DNA from: TMP-86 sp044226865
GTDB lineage: Bacteria > Pseudomonadota > Gammaproteobacteria > Steroidobacterales > Steroidobacteraceae
Length of the DNA stretch: 64,000 nt
Reading direction: 5' to 3'
Assembly: GCA_044226865.1 (NCBI GenBank)
Contig: JBGAGE010000001.1
Span: 806,001-870,000, forward strand
Of the stretch, positions 15,662 to 24,764 are shown piece after piece (within the stretch, counting starts at the first letter, position 1; every line of letters starts with the position of its first letter). The notes beneath the pieces were generated by a model. The model was not told the DNA's origin. It worked only from the letters and a program-made list of their open reading frames with translations, and did no database searches. Both the position numbers and the translations under genes were made by a program.

Positions 15662-18638
15662 TCAGGCGCTCTCCCTTCGGGTCGTAGAACACCGGCGAGG
15701 TGACTTCGACCTCGACTTCCCCGCCCGGCATGGGGGCGAACAACTTCTCGCCCATGCGCGCCCGGCCACCGGCCACCAATGCCAGCGCAATGGGCCGTCC
15801 CAGGACGGCGCTGAAGTAGGAGGAGGTGACATGCCCGATGACCTTCATCGGCACGCTCTGGCCGCGCGTGGCGACGATCTGCGCGCCTTCCTCCAGCGGC
15901 ACTTGGCTGGAGATGACGTTCAAGCCCACCAGGTGCTTGCGGTCGGCGGCGCGCATCGAGGCGCGCTGCAGCGAGCGCTTGCCGACGAAATCAGGCTTGT
16001 TCTTGCCGATGGCCCAGGTGAGGCCGGCATCATCCGGGGTCACCGTGCCGTCGGTGTCCTGGCCGACGATGATGTAGCCCTTCTCGGCGCGCAGCACGTG
16101 CATGGTCTCGGTGCCGTAGACCACGATGCCGTGTGCCTGGCCGGCCGCATGCACGGCTTCCCACAACGCGGCGCCATGCGCGCAAGGCACGTTGATCTCG
16201 AATCCCAATTCGCCGGTGAAGCTCACGCGGAACAGCATGGCCGGGACGTTGCCGGCGCCCTCGAGCGCCACATGACCATGCGCCAGCGCCATGTGCGGCA
16301 GGGCGGCGGCGGAGAGGTCCACGCCGCGCACCACGGCTTCGACCACCTGGCGTGCATTCGGCCCCTGCACGGCGACCACCGCCCATTGCTCGGTGGTGGA
16401 GGTGAGCCAGACCTTGAGGTCGAGCCACTCGGTCTGGCGGTAGTCCTCCATCATCGCCAACACACGTGCCGCACCGCCGGTGGTGGTGGTGACATGGAAG
16501 CGATCCGCGGCGATGCGCGCGATGACACCGTCATCGTAGATGAAGCCGTCATCGCGCAGCAGGATGCCGTAGCGGCAGCGGCCGACGGCGAGGTTGGTCC
16601 AATTGTTCACGTACAGGCGGTTGAGGAACTCCGCCGCATCGGGGCCCGCGATCTCGATCTTGCCCAGGGTGGAGGCATCGAACATGCCGCAGGCGCTGCG
16701 CACCGCCAGGCACTCGCGGTTGACGGCGGCGTGCATGTCCTCGCCAGCCTGCGGGAAGTAACGCGCGCGCATCCACAGGCTCACCGGCTCGAATACCGCC
16801 CCGCGGCCCAGCGCCCAGGCGTGGCTCGGCGTGCGCCGCACGGGGTCGAACAGGTCGCCACGCGACGTGCCGGCAAAACTGCCGAAGCTGGTCGGCGTGA
16901 ACGGCATGCGGAAGGTGGTCAGGCCGATCTCGGCCAGGGGCTTTTGCAGGCGTTCGGAGGCCACCGCGAGCGCGTTCAGGTTGGAGGTCTTGCCCTGGTC
17001 GGTGGCCATCCCCGTGGTGGTGAAGCGCTTGATGTGCTCGATGGAATGGAACCCCTCGCGCGTCGCGAGCTGGATGTCCTTGACGGTCACATCGTGCTGA
17101 AAATCGATGAAGGCCTTCAGCGCGGTGCCGTCCACCGGTTGCGGCAGTGCCCCCAGCCAGCCCGAAGGCGGGGAGGTGCGTGCCTGCGCCACCTCATAGC
17201 GGCGCGCGTGGATCGCGGCGGCGCCGTCCTCCAGCACCTGTTGCAGCGTGAACACGCCGCGGCAAGCGCCCACCGACACTTGCGCCTCGGCCGCCTTGCC
17301 GGGCACGAAGGCCTGCAGGTCCTCGCGCCATTCCAGCTTGCCGCGCGATTGCGAGAACAGGTGCACGCTCGGCGTGAACCCGCCCGACATCAACAGAAGA
17401 TCGCAGGCGGCGCTGCGCTTGAAGTGCACGGCGCCGGTGCCGTCCACCTGGCCGATGCGAGCGCCGCGGATGCGCCGCGTGCCCCGCGTGGACAGGATGG
17501 TGCCGGCCGGGATGATCTCGATGCCGGCCCGCTGCACGGCGGCATGCAGCTCGCCCTTGGGATCGGGCCGCACGTCGACGACGGCGGCGATGGTGACGCC
17601 CGCGGCACCGAGATCCAGCGCCGCCTGGTAGGCCGCATCGTCGGCGGTCACGACCACGGCGCGCGTGCCCGCACGCACGCCGAAGCGGTGCAGGTAGGTC
17701 AGCGCCGCGCCGGCCAGCATCACGCCGGGACGGTCATTGCCCGGAAACACCAGCGGCCGCTCGATGGCGCCGGTGGCCAGGATCACGCGGCCCGCGCGCA
17801 CCTGCCACAACCGTTCGCGCACCAGGTCGGCGTCCGGATCGGCCAGGTGCTCGGTCACGCGTTCGGCGAGGCCGAGGAAATTGTGCGGGAAATAGCCGAA
17901 GGCCGTGGTGCGCGGCAGGAGCTTCACCTTCGGATTGGCGGCAAGCTCGGCCAGGCTCTTCGCCAGCCAGTCGGCGGAGGGCAGATGATCGATCTGCACG
18001 TCCGGATCGCTCAGCAGCGAGCCACCCATTTCCGCCTGCTCATCGCACAGGATCACGCGCACGCCACTGCGGGCGGCTTCCAGCGCCGCAGCGATGCCGG
18101 CGGGGCCGGCGCCGACGACCAGCACTTCGCAGTGTGCATAGCGCTGTGCGTAACGGTCGGGGTCGGGAAGGGTGGGCGCAAGGCCAATGCCCGCCGCGCG
18201 GCGGATGACGGGTTCGTACAGCGACTTCCAGGCGCGCTTGGGCCACATGAAGGTCTTGTAGTAAAAGCCCGCGGGAAAGAACCGCGACAACGCGTCATTG
18301 ATGCGGCCGACGTCCCAGTTGAGGCTGGGCCAGCGATTCTGGCTGGCCGCCTTCAGGCCCTCGTAGATCTCCACCTGCGTGGCGCGCAGGTTGGGCGTGT
18401 AGCGCGCCGCGTCGCGCCACACCGCGACCAGTGCGTTGGGCTCTTCCGAGCCCGCGGCCAGGATGCCGCGTGGCCGGTGATACTTGAAGGAGCGACCCAG
18501 CAGGTGCACGCCATTGGCGAGCAGGGCGGCGGCGAGCGTGTCGCCGTGCAGGCCCTGGTAGGCCTGGCCGTCGAACTCGAAATTCACTTTGCGCGTGCGG
18601 TCGATGCGGCCGCCGGTCTGGGTACGATGATCGCTCAC
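15654..18638 (-). CDS. soxA: Sarcosine oxidase alpha subunit
   Basis: This 994-residue protein matches the usual length of about 1000. The N-terminal region (about 15-100) is the ferredoxin-like fold with FDGQAYQGLHGDTLAAALLANG. A dinucleotide-binding domain starts at VLVVGAGPAGIAAALEAARSG, which binds NAD+, and the C-terminal 370 residues form the GcvT-like tetrahydrofolate domain (RAEKGYIIVGQDTDGT). In the heterotetramer sarcosine is oxidised to glycine, the methyl group is captured as 5,10-methylene-THF, and oxygen is reduced to peroxide. It overlaps soxD by ATGA and soxG by 8 bases. Substrate comes from the dimethylglycine dehydrogenase encoded upstream. Confidence 0.95.
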   Translation of the reverse strand: MSDHRTQTGGRIDRTRKVNFEFDGQAYQGLHGDTLAAALLANGVHLLGRSFKYHRPRGILAAGSEEPNALVAVWRDAARYTPNLRATQVEIYEGLKAASQNRWPSLNWDVGRINDALSRFFPAGFYYKTFMWPKRAWKSLYEPVIRRAAGIGLAPTLPDPDRYAQRYAHCEVLVVGAGPAGIAAALEAARSGVRVILCDEQAEMGGSLLSDPDVQIDHLPSADWLAKSLAELAANPKVKLLPRTTAFGYFPHNFLGLAERVTEHLADPDADLVRERLWQVRAGRVILATGAIERPLVFPGNDRPGVMLAGAALTYLHRFGVRAGTRAVVVTADDAAYQAALDLGAAGVTIAAVVDVRPDPKGELHAAVQRAGIEIIPAGTILSTRGTRRIRGARIGQVDGTGAVHFKRSAACDLLLMSGGFTPSVHLFSQSRGKLEWREDLQAFVPGKAAEAQVSVGACRGVFTLQQVLEDGAAAIHARRYEVAQARTSPPSGWLGALPQPVDGTALKAFIDFQHDVTVKDIQLATREGFHSIEHIKRFTTTGMATDQGKTSNLNALAVASERLQKPLAEIGLTTFRMPFTPTSFGSFAGTSRGDLFDPVRRTPSHAWALGRGAVFEPVSLWMRARYFPQAGEDMHAAVNRECLAVRSACGMFDASTLGKIEIAGPDAAEFLNRLYVNNWTNLAVGRCRYGILLRDDGFIYDDGVIARIAADRFHVTTTTGGAARVLAMMEDYRQTEWLDLKVWLTSTTEQWAVVAVQGPNARQVVEAVVRGVDLSAAALPHMALAHGHVALEGAGNVPAMLFRVSFTGELGFEINVPCAHGAALWEAVHAAGQAHGIVVYGTETMHVLRAEKGYIIVGQDTDGTVTPDDAGLTWAIGKNKPDFVGKRSLQRASMRAADRKHLVGLNVISSQVPLEEGAQIVATRGQSVPMKVIGHVTSSYFSAVLGRPIALALVAGGRARMGEKLFAPMPGGEVEVEVTSPVFYDPKGERLNG

Positions 18639-18904
18639 GGCCGCGGCTCACCCACTTTGTACGTGCCGTGGAAATGATCGGTGGTGGTGTCGCGCAGGGC
18701 ATTGAAGAACATGCCGCAGCCACGCACATGCCGCCAGCGCTCCGCGCGCATGCCGCGCTCGTTGTTGCGCATGTAGAGGAAATCCGTCCATTGCTCGTCG
18801 TCGTAGCTGGCCGGTTGCACGGGCCGCGCGATGTGCGCCTGGCCGCCGTACGCGAATTCGATCTCGGGACGCTTGCCGCAATAGGGGCAGTCGATGATCA
18901 GCAC
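18635..18904 (-). CDS. soxD: Sarcosine oxidase delta subunit
   Basis: This is an 89-residue subunit with the zinc site of SoxD: Cys6 and Cys9 (CPYCG) plus His59 and Cys63 (HVRGCG). The DDEQWTDFLYMRNN segment is also typical of the family. SoxD stabilises the heterotetramer and has no flavin. Its start overlaps nothing upstream (10 bases after soxB), and its stop overlaps the soxA start by 4 bases. Confidence 0.93.
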   Translation of the reverse strand: MLIIDCPYCGKRPEIEFAYGGQAHIARPVQPASYDDEQWTDFLYMRNNERGMRAERWRHVRGCGMFFNALRDTTTDHFHGTYKVGEPRP

Positions 18905-18914
18905 GGCGAGGTCC

Positions 18915-20174
18915 TCAATGCGCCACCGCGGCGGCGGCGGCTTCGTCGATCAGCCGGCCCTCGCGGAAGCGCTCGATGGTGAAGGGCGCATTGATGGGGT
19001 GCGGTTCGTCGCGCGCGATGGTCCACGCGAACACATGCGCCGAACCCGGCGTGGCCTTGAAGCCGCCCGTGCCCCAGCCGCAATTCACGTACAGCCCCGG
19101 CACCGGGGTCTTGGCGATGATGGGCGAGCGGTCGGGCGTGACGTCCACGATGCCGCCCCAGTTGCGCATCATGCGCATGCGACGGAACATCGGGAACAGT
19201 TCGCAGATGGCATCCAGCGTGTGCGTGTTGATGTGCAACGCGCCGCGCTGCGTGTACGAGGTGTAGGCATCGGTGCCGGCGCCGATCACGAGTTCACCCT
19301 TGTCGGATTGGCTGATGTAGGCGTGCACGGTGTTCGACATGACCACACAGGGGAAAACGGGCTTAACCGGTTCCGACACCAGCGCCTGCAGCGGGAAGCT
19401 CTCCAGCGGCAGCTTGACGCCGGCAAGGCCCAGCACCACGCTGGTGTTGCCGGCAGCGGAGACGCCCACCTTGGGCGTGCGGATCTCGCCGCGCGTGGTC
19501 GTCAGCGAAGCGATGGCGCCGCTGGCATCGAGCGTCATGCCGGTGACCTCGCAGTTTTCGATGATGTCCACGCCCAGCGCATCGGCCGCGCGCGCGTAGC
19601 CCCAGGCCACCGCGTCATGGCGCGCGGTGCCGCCGCGGCGCTGCAAGGCGGCGCCCAGCACGGGGTAGCGGATGTTGGAGTCGATGTTCAACGGCGGGCA
19701 GAAGGCCTTGGCCTGCTCGGGCGTGAGCCATTCGTTGTCCACGCCATTGCAGCGGTTGGCGTGGATGTGGCGCTGCGCGGATTGCACGTCGTGCACCGAG
19801 TGCGCCAGCATCATGACCCCGCGCGGGGAAAACATGACGTTGTAGTTCAGCGCCTGGGAGAGGTCCTCCCACAGCTTGACCGAGTGGTCGTACAGCGCCG
19901 CGCTCTCGTCGAACAGGTAGTTGGAGCGGATGATGGTGGTGTTGCGGCCGGTGTTGCCGCCGCCGATCCAGCCCTTCTCCAGCACGGCGATGTTGGTCAT
20001 ACCGTGCTCGGCCGCCAGGTAATAGGCGGCACCGAGGCCGTGACCGCCACCGCCGACGATGACGGCATCGTAGGCGGGTTTGGGGTTGGGCTTGCGCCAC
20101 TGGATCTGCCAGCTGCGATGCCGGGACAGCCCCCTCAAGATCAGTGAGAGGGCCGAGAATCTTTGCCGCGTCAT
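18915..20174 (-). CDS. soxB: Sarcosine oxidase beta subunit
   Basis: The 419-residue flavoprotein subunit has the characteristic start ending PKPAYDAVIVGGGGHGLGAAYYLA, with the Rossmann motif at about 38-52, then GGGNTGRNTTIIRSNYL and FNYNVMFS-like LNYNVMFSPRGVMMLAH. SoxB binds the non-covalent FAD and the covalent FMN at the interface with SoxA and oxidises sarcosine. It begins 10 bases after the dimethylglycine dehydrogenase gene, so dmg-soxBDAG form one minus-strand operon headed at 22644. Confidence 0.95.
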   Translation of the reverse strand: MTRQRFSALSLILRGLSRHRSWQIQWRKPNPKPAYDAVIVGGGGHGLGAAYYLAAEHGMTNIAVLEKGWIGGGNTGRNTTIIRSNYLFDESAALYDHSVKLWEDLSQALNYNVMFSPRGVMMLAHSVHDVQSAQRHIHANRCNGVDNEWLTPEQAKAFCPPLNIDSNIRYPVLGAALQRRGGTARHDAVAWGYARAADALGVDIIENCEVTGMTLDASGAIASLTTTRGEIRTPKVGVSAAGNTSVVLGLAGVKLPLESFPLQALVSEPVKPVFPCVVMSNTVHAYISQSDKGELVIGAGTDAYTSYTQRGALHINTHTLDAICELFPMFRRMRMMRNWGGIVDVTPDRSPIIAKTPVPGLYVNCGWGTGGFKATPGSAHVFAWTIARDEPHPINAPFTIERFREGRLIDEAAAAAVAH

Positions 20175-20184
20175 ACCCTTGAGT

Positions 20185-22644
20185 TTACGCCTTCAGCGCG
20201 GTGTTTTCCGGGTCGAATGGCGAATCCACCAGCACCGTGGCCTGCTTGCGCTCGCCCAGGATCTCGATCTGGAGCTTGGTTCCCACCGCGGCGTGCTCGG
20301 GCTTGACGTAGCCTATCCCCAAGCTCTTTTTCAGTGCATGACCGTAGTAGCCGGAGGTCAGTCGCCCCACCAGCTTGCCCGCGGCGTCGAACAGCGGCTC
20401 GTTGCCCAGCGGATCCGCATCGGTCACGCCGTGCACTTCCAGGGTGATGAAACGATTCGGAACGCCGGCCGCCTGCTGCTTGGCCAGCGCCGCCTTGCCG
20501 ATGAAATCCGGCTTGTTCATGCGCACGAACCGGTCGAGGCCCGCCTCGAACGGGGTGTAGTCGCGCGTCATGTCCGAGCCCCACATGCGGTAGGACTTCT
20601 CCATGCGCAGGGATTCCATGGCACGCATGCCCACCATGCCGATGCCGTGCTGCCTGCCCGATGCGAAGATGGCATCGAACAGGTGATGCGCATATTCGAT
20701 CGGGAAGTGCAGTTCCCAGCCCAGCGCGCCGACGAAATTCACGCGCAGCAGGTACACGTCCGTGGCCAGGCCGACTTCGCACACCTGGCTCGTGAGCCAG
20801 GGGAAGGAGGCATTGTCGAGCTTGGCATCCACCAGGGGTTCCAGCACCTCGCGCGAGCGCGGGCCCGCCACCACGAAACAGCCGCGGCTGCTGGTGATGT
20901 TGCGCAACTGCACGCTGCCGTCGGTGGGGAGTTTCTTCTGCAGGTAGTCGCCATCGAAGCGCTCGGCCGCGCCGGCGCTCACCACGTAGAAGCGCTGCTC
21001 CTCGATCTTGGTGATGGTGAACTCGGAGCGGATGCCGCCCTTCGGGGTCAGGGCATGGCACAGGGACATGCGGCCCACCTTGGTGGGCACCTTGTTCGCG
21101 ACCAGGTGATCGAGCCAATCCGAGGCGCCGGGACCCGAGACATCCCATTTGCTGAAGGGCGTGAGGTCGATGACGCCGACCTTCTCGCGCATCAGGCGCA
21201 CCTCGTTGCCCACGTGCTCGAAGTAATTGGTGCGGCGAAAGCTCCACGCGTCCTTGCGCGCAACGCCGGGCGGAGCGAACCAATTGGCGCGCTCCCAGCC
21301 GTAGCGCTGGCCGAACACCGCGCCCATTTTGTCGAGCTTGTCGTACACCGGGCTGGTCTTCGCGGGCCGCGCATCATGGCGCTCCTCATCCGGGTAATGG
21401 ATGGTGAACACGTTGCGGTAGGTCTCTTCGTTCTTCGTCACCACGTAGCGCTTGCTGGTGTAGGGGCCGAAGCGGCGCGGGTCGGTGGCCATCATGTCGA
21501 TGCCGGGTTCGCCTTCGGTAATCCACTCGGCGAGCTGCCAGCCCGAGCCGCCGGCCGCGGTGATGCCGAAGCTGTGGCCTTCGTTGAGCCACAGGTTGTG
21601 CTGGCCCCAGGCCGGGCCGATCAAGGGGCTGCCATCCGGGGTGTAGGCGATGGGGCCGTTGACGATGTCCTTGATGCCGCAGTTGGCGAGCGCGGGCACG
21701 CGGCGGTTGGCGGCTTCCACGTGCGGCAGCAACCGTTCCAGGTCGCCGTCGAACAGGTTCTTGCCGAACCACTCGGGAACGCCGTCGGCGAAGCGCGCGG
21801 GCGCGCCGGCTTCGTACGGTCCGAGGATCCACCCGCCGCGCTCCTCGCGCAGGTAGTAGGACTTGTCGGATTCGCGCAGCACGGCGAGTTCCTTGCCACC
21901 CGCCTTGCGGTAGGCCACGAGTTCGGGCGACTCGTCGTACACGATGTACTGGTGCTCCACCGGGATGGAGGGCACGTTGATGCCGAACATGCGGCCTGTC
22001 TGGCGCGCATAGTTGCCGGTGGCGCACACCACGTGCTCGGCGATGATCTCGCCCTTGCTGGTGGTGAGCTTCCACTCGCCGGACGGCGTGCGCGACGCGC
22101 CGGTGACCTCGGTCTGCTCGTAGATCTCCGCGCCGCGCGAGCGCGCGCCCTTGCGCAGCGCCATGGTGAGATCGGCCGGTGCGATGTGGCCGTCGTCCGG
22201 GTGATACAGCGCGCCGATGATGGCGGGCGTGTCCGCGCTGCCTCCCAATTCGACCAGCGGCCAAAGCTTCTTCACCTCGGCGGCGCTGATGACCTGGAAG
22301 GGCACGCCGATGGTGTTGGCGGTGCCGCAATACTTCTGGTACTCGTCCATGCGGTCGCGGCAGGTGGCCAGGCGCAGATTGCCGGTCACGTGGAAGCTCA
22401 CGTCCTGGCCGGTCTCGGCGGGCAGGCGCTTGTACAGGTCCACCGAGTACTTGTGCAGCTGGCCGACGGTGTAGCTCATGTTGAACAGCGGCAGCAGACC
22501 TGCGGCGTGCCAGGTGGAGCCGGCCGTCAATTCGGTGCGCTCCAGCAGCACCACGTCGGACCAGCCCTTGAGAGCCAGGTGGTAGAGCGTGCTCACGCCC
22601 ACCGCACCGCCGCCAATCACCACGACCCGAGCGTGTGTCTTCAT
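20185..22644 (-). CDS. Dimethylglycine dehydrogenase (covalent-FAD, GcvT fusion)
   Basis: The protein has 819 residues. It starts with a FAD-binding motif VVVIGGGAVGVSTLYHLA, then GSTWHAAGL with His46, the histidine that carries FAD covalently in dimethylglycine and sarcosine dehydrogenases. The C-terminal half (about 430-819) is the FAO_M/GcvT tetrahydrofolate-binding part. It would convert N,N-dimethylglycine to sarcosine and give 5,10-methylene-THF. Because soxBDAG for sarcosine follows directly, dimethylglycine is the likelier substrate; sarcosine dehydrogenase is the alternative. ATG 22644 was chosen since the Rossmann motif begins seven residues later; the frame opens further upstream but enters the regulatory region. 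Confidence 0.88.
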   Translation of the reverse strand: MKTHARVVVIGGGAVGVSTLYHLALKGWSDVVLLERTELTAGSTWHAAGLLPLFNMSYTVGQLHKYSVDLYKRLPAETGQDVSFHVTGNLRLATCRDRMDEYQKYCGTANTIGVPFQVISAAEVKKLWPLVELGGSADTPAIIGALYHPDDGHIAPADLTMALRKGARSRGAEIYEQTEVTGASRTPSGEWKLTTSKGEIIAEHVVCATGNYARQTGRMFGINVPSIPVEHQYIVYDESPELVAYRKAGGKELAVLRESDKSYYLREERGGWILGPYEAGAPARFADGVPEWFGKNLFDGDLERLLPHVEAANRRVPALANCGIKDIVNGPIAYTPDGSPLIGPAWGQHNLWLNEGHSFGITAAGGSGWQLAEWITEGEPGIDMMATDPRRFGPYTSKRYVVTKNEETYRNVFTIHYPDEERHDARPAKTSPVYDKLDKMGAVFGQRYGWERANWFAPPGVARKDAWSFRRTNYFEHVGNEVRLMREKVGVIDLTPFSKWDVSGPGASDWLDHLVANKVPTKVGRMSLCHALTPKGGIRSEFTITKIEEQRFYVVSAGAAERFDGDYLQKKLPTDGSVQLRNITSSRGCFVVAGPRSREVLEPLVDAKLDNASFPWLTSQVCEVGLATDVYLLRVNFVGALGWELHFPIEYAHHLFDAIFASGRQHGIGMVGMRAMESLRMEKSYRMWGSDMTRDYTPFEAGLDRFVRMNKPDFIGKAALAKQQAAGVPNRFITLEVHGVTDADPLGNEPLFDAAGKLVGRLTSGYYGHALKKSLGIGYVKPEHAAVGTKLQIEILGERKQATVLVDSPFDPENTALKA

Positions 22645-22719
22645 TCGTTTCCAGCCTGTTTGCCGTTGATCTTTCGTGCTGCGGCAGTGTAACCAGCGTA
22701 CGGGCGCTGACAACTCCGT

Positions 22720-22748
22720 TTGCGACAAACGCTATCAAAAATGCGCCA
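22720..22748 (-). promoter_or_regulatory. AraC-type direct repeat upstream of dimethylglycine dehydrogenase (and gbdR)
   Basis: In the 133-base divergent gap 22645-22777, read towards the dehydrogenase gene, TGGCGCAT (22748-22741) is followed 21 bases later by TGTCGCAA (22727-22720), 75 bases before ATG 22644. The same arrangement precedes the corrinoid gene and mttB. The nearer half-site lies inside a perfect small palindrome, CGTTTG-CGA-CAAACG (22717-22731). The adjacent AraC-family regulator is the obvious candidate binder (inference). A CATAAT at 22765-22770 may be the regulator's own -10. Confidence 0.55.
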
Positions 22749-22777
22749 GGGGGCCTTCCGGTGGCATAATCGAAGCC

Positions 22778-23746
22778 ATGGAGTCCCCCAGCACGCGCAA
22801 GCATCGCTACGCCTTCCTCACGCTCCCCAATTATTCGCTGATCGCCGTCTCCAACGCGCTGGAACCGCTGCGCATGGCGAACCGCATCGCGGGCCAGGAC
22901 CCCTACGAATGGTCCATCGTCAGCACGGACGGCAAGCCGGTGAAATCCAGCAGCGGCCTGGAGCTGACGCCCACGCTGCCGCTGGAAAAGGTGGGCACGC
23001 CCGACATCGTGTTCGTCTGCGGTGGCATCAACGTGCGCGAAGCCGTGTCGCCCGCGCTGTGTTCCGCGCTGCGGCGGCTGGCGGAGCGCCGCATTCCCCT
23101 GGGTGCGCTGTGCACGGGCGGCTACGCACTCGCCAAGGCCGGGCTCCTCGACAACCTGCAGGCCACCATCCATTGGGAGAACCTGTCCGCGCTGCGCGAG
23201 GAATTTCCGCGCGTGCGCATCAGCGACCAGCTGTTCACCATCGACAAGGACCGCTACACCTGCTCGGGCGGGACGGCGCCGCTGGATTTGATGTTGAATC
23301 TCATTCGCCTGAAGCTGGGGGTGCGCATCTCGCAGCTGGTGTCCGAGCAGTTCATGGTGGAGCGCGTCCGCAGCGACAAGGACCGGCAATATGTGCCGTT
23401 GCGCGCGCAGGTGGGGCCTTCGCACCGGAGCCTGATCAAGGTGGCGCAGCTCATGGAAGAGCATATCGAAAAGCCCATGTCGCTGGACCGCATCGCCAAG
23501 GCCACGGGATTGTCGCGCCGCCAGATCGAGCGGCTGTTCAAGCGGCACCTGAACTGCGTGCCCAAGCGCTACTACCTGGAGATGCGCCTGCGGCGCGCGC
23601 GCGAGCTCTTGCTGCAGACCGCCATGCCCATCATGGACATCACCACGGCCTGCGGATTCCAGTCGCCGCCGCATTTTTCCAAGTGCTACCGCAACCAGTT
23701 CGGGCACCCGCCCAGCGCCGAGCGCCAGAACGCCAACACGCCCTGA
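22778..23746 (+). CDS. gbdR: GbdR-like AraC-family transcriptional regulator
   Basis: This is a 322-residue GATase1-like/AraC regulator. Residues about 10-190 form the DJ-1/PfpI-like sensing domain (LPNYSLIAVSNALEPLRMANR, GALCTGGYALAKAGLL), and about 225-320 carry the paired helix-turn-helix with the AraC signature around ITTACGFQSPPHFSKCYRNQFG. GbdR of Pseudomonas senses glycine betaine and dimethylglycine and activates betaine, dimethylglycine and sarcosine catabolic genes. This gene sits between the dimethylglycine dehydrogenase operon and purU, which supports the same role. ATG 22778 was selected because the conserved fold starts about ten residues later. Other members of this family sense different quaternary amines, including carnitine (CdhR), so the ligand is inferred. 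Confidence 0.85.
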   Translation: MESPSTRKHRYAFLTLPNYSLIAVSNALEPLRMANRIAGQDPYEWSIVSTDGKPVKSSSGLELTPTLPLEKVGTPDIVFVCGGINVREAVSPALCSALRRLAERRIPLGALCTGGYALAKAGLLDNLQATIHWENLSALREEFPRVRISDQLFTIDKDRYTCSGGTAPLDLMLNLIRLKLGVRISQLVSEQFMVERVRSDKDRQYVPLRAQVGPSHRSLIKVAQLMEEHIEKPMSLDRIAKATGLSRRQIERLFKRHLNCVPKRYYLEMRLRRARELLLQTAMPIMDITTACGFQSPPHFSKCYRNQFGHPPSAERQNANTP

Positions 23747-23773
23747 CGGCGAGCCCGCCGCAGCCGGGCGTTC

Positions 23774-24643
23774 TTACTTGAAGACCACCGTCTTGTTCTC
23801 GTCCAGGAACACGCGGTGCTCGAGCAGCAGGCGCACGGCGGTGGACAGCGCGCGCCGCTCCGAATCACGGCCCGAGTCGGTGAGCATTTCCGGCGTGTAG
23901 CTGTGATCGACGCGCTCCACCACCTGCTCGATGATCGGACCTTCGTCCAGATCGCCGGTGACGTAATGCGCGGTGGCGCCGATCAGCTTCACGCCGCGGG
24001 CATGCGCCTGGTGATAGGGCTTGGCACCCTTGAAGCCGGGCAGGAAGGAGTGATGGATGTTGACGGCGCGGCCGGCCAGCTTCCTGCACATCTCATCGGT
24101 GAAAATCTGCATGTAGCGCGCCAGGATCACGAGATCCGTGCGCGTCGACTCGATCAGCTCCAGCAAGCGCGCTTCCTGTGCCAGCTTGGTTTCTGCGGTG
24201 ATGGGCAGGTGCGTGAAGGGCAGGCCGTTCTGGCGGGCGATCGGCTCGAGCTTGGTGTGGTTCGAGACCACGCCGGTGATGTCCATTTTCAGCTCGCCCG
24301 TGCGGTGCCGGTAGAGCAGGTCTTCCAGGCAGTGGTCGAGATTGGAGACCAGGATCATGACGCGGCTGCGCTGCGCACCGTCGTGGATATCCCATTGCAT
24401 CTGCTCGCGGGTGGCCAGGGGTTGGAAATCCGCCTTCAGGGCCGGCAGATTCAGGTTTTCACCCAATACGCCGCAGAAGGTGACCCGCACGAAGAACCGC
24501 TGGGTCATGGTATCGTCGAACTGCTGCATCTCCATGATGTAAAGCCGGTGCGAGGCGAGGAATCCCGTCACGGCTGCAGTGGTTCCCATGCGGCTGGCAC
24601 AGGTGGCGGTCAGAATGTACGGTCGCTGCGTGTCGAATTGCAT
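23774..24643 (-). CDS. purU: Formyltetrahydrofolate deformylase
   Basis: The 289-residue protein has an N-terminal ACT-type domain (about 8-85) and a formyl-transferase-like hydrolase domain with NIHHSFLPGFKGAKPYHQA and TAHYVTGDLDEGPIIEQ, which hold the catalytic Asn, His and Asp. It hydrolyses 10-formyl-THF to formate and THF, thus regenerating THF when C1 units from demethylation accumulate. purU is a regular companion of sox genes. It is convergent with the gbdR-like gene and divergent from the corrinoid protein gene, and shares the regulatory gap 24644-24764 with it. Confidence 0.95.
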   Translation of the reverse strand: MQFDTQRPYILTATCASRMGTTAAVTGFLASHRLYIMEMQQFDDTMTQRFFVRVTFCGVLGENLNLPALKADFQPLATREQMQWDIHDGAQRSRVMILVSNLDHCLEDLLYRHRTGELKMDITGVVSNHTKLEPIARQNGLPFTHLPITAETKLAQEARLLELIESTRTDLVILARYMQIFTDEMCRKLAGRAVNIHHSFLPGFKGAKPYHQAHARGVKLIGATAHYVTGDLDEGPIIEQVVERVDHSYTPEMLTDSGRDSERRALSTAVRLLLEHRVFLDENKTVVFK

Positions 24644-24656
24644 GCTTCTTATACTA

Positions 24657-24726
24657 TGTCGTCATTCGGCATGCGACTGTCGCGAAGCCGCTAGTCACGT
24701 GTCCGATTGCGACATACCATTGTCGC
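24657..24726 (+). promoter_or_regulatory. Cluster of TGNCGC half-sites upstream of the corrinoid operon
   Basis: TGTCGTCA at 24657-24664 and TGTCGCGA at 24678-24685 are direct repeats exactly 21 bases apart. The second ends 79 bases before the corrinoid ATG at 24765. A third copy, TGTCGCCG, is at 24721-24728, and an inverted copy, TTGCGACA, at 24707-24714. Read together, 24709-24726 forms GCGACA-TACCAT-TGTCGC, a perfect 6-bp inverted repeat with a 6-base spacer. The direct pair matches those upstream of dimethylglycine dehydrogenase and mttB and is the probable activator site; the inverted copy might serve purU on the other strand. Confidence 0.5.
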
Positions 24727-24764
24727 CGCGTGCATCTCTCGCACGCCGTACCGATAAGGCAAAT

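Noticed and set aside
15525..18677. Very long open frame antisense to soxA (over 1000 codons)
   Set aside because: It is a shadow produced by high GC and codon bias of soxA on the opposite strand. It has no recognisable domains and no ribosome-binding site, while soxA matches its family along its full length.
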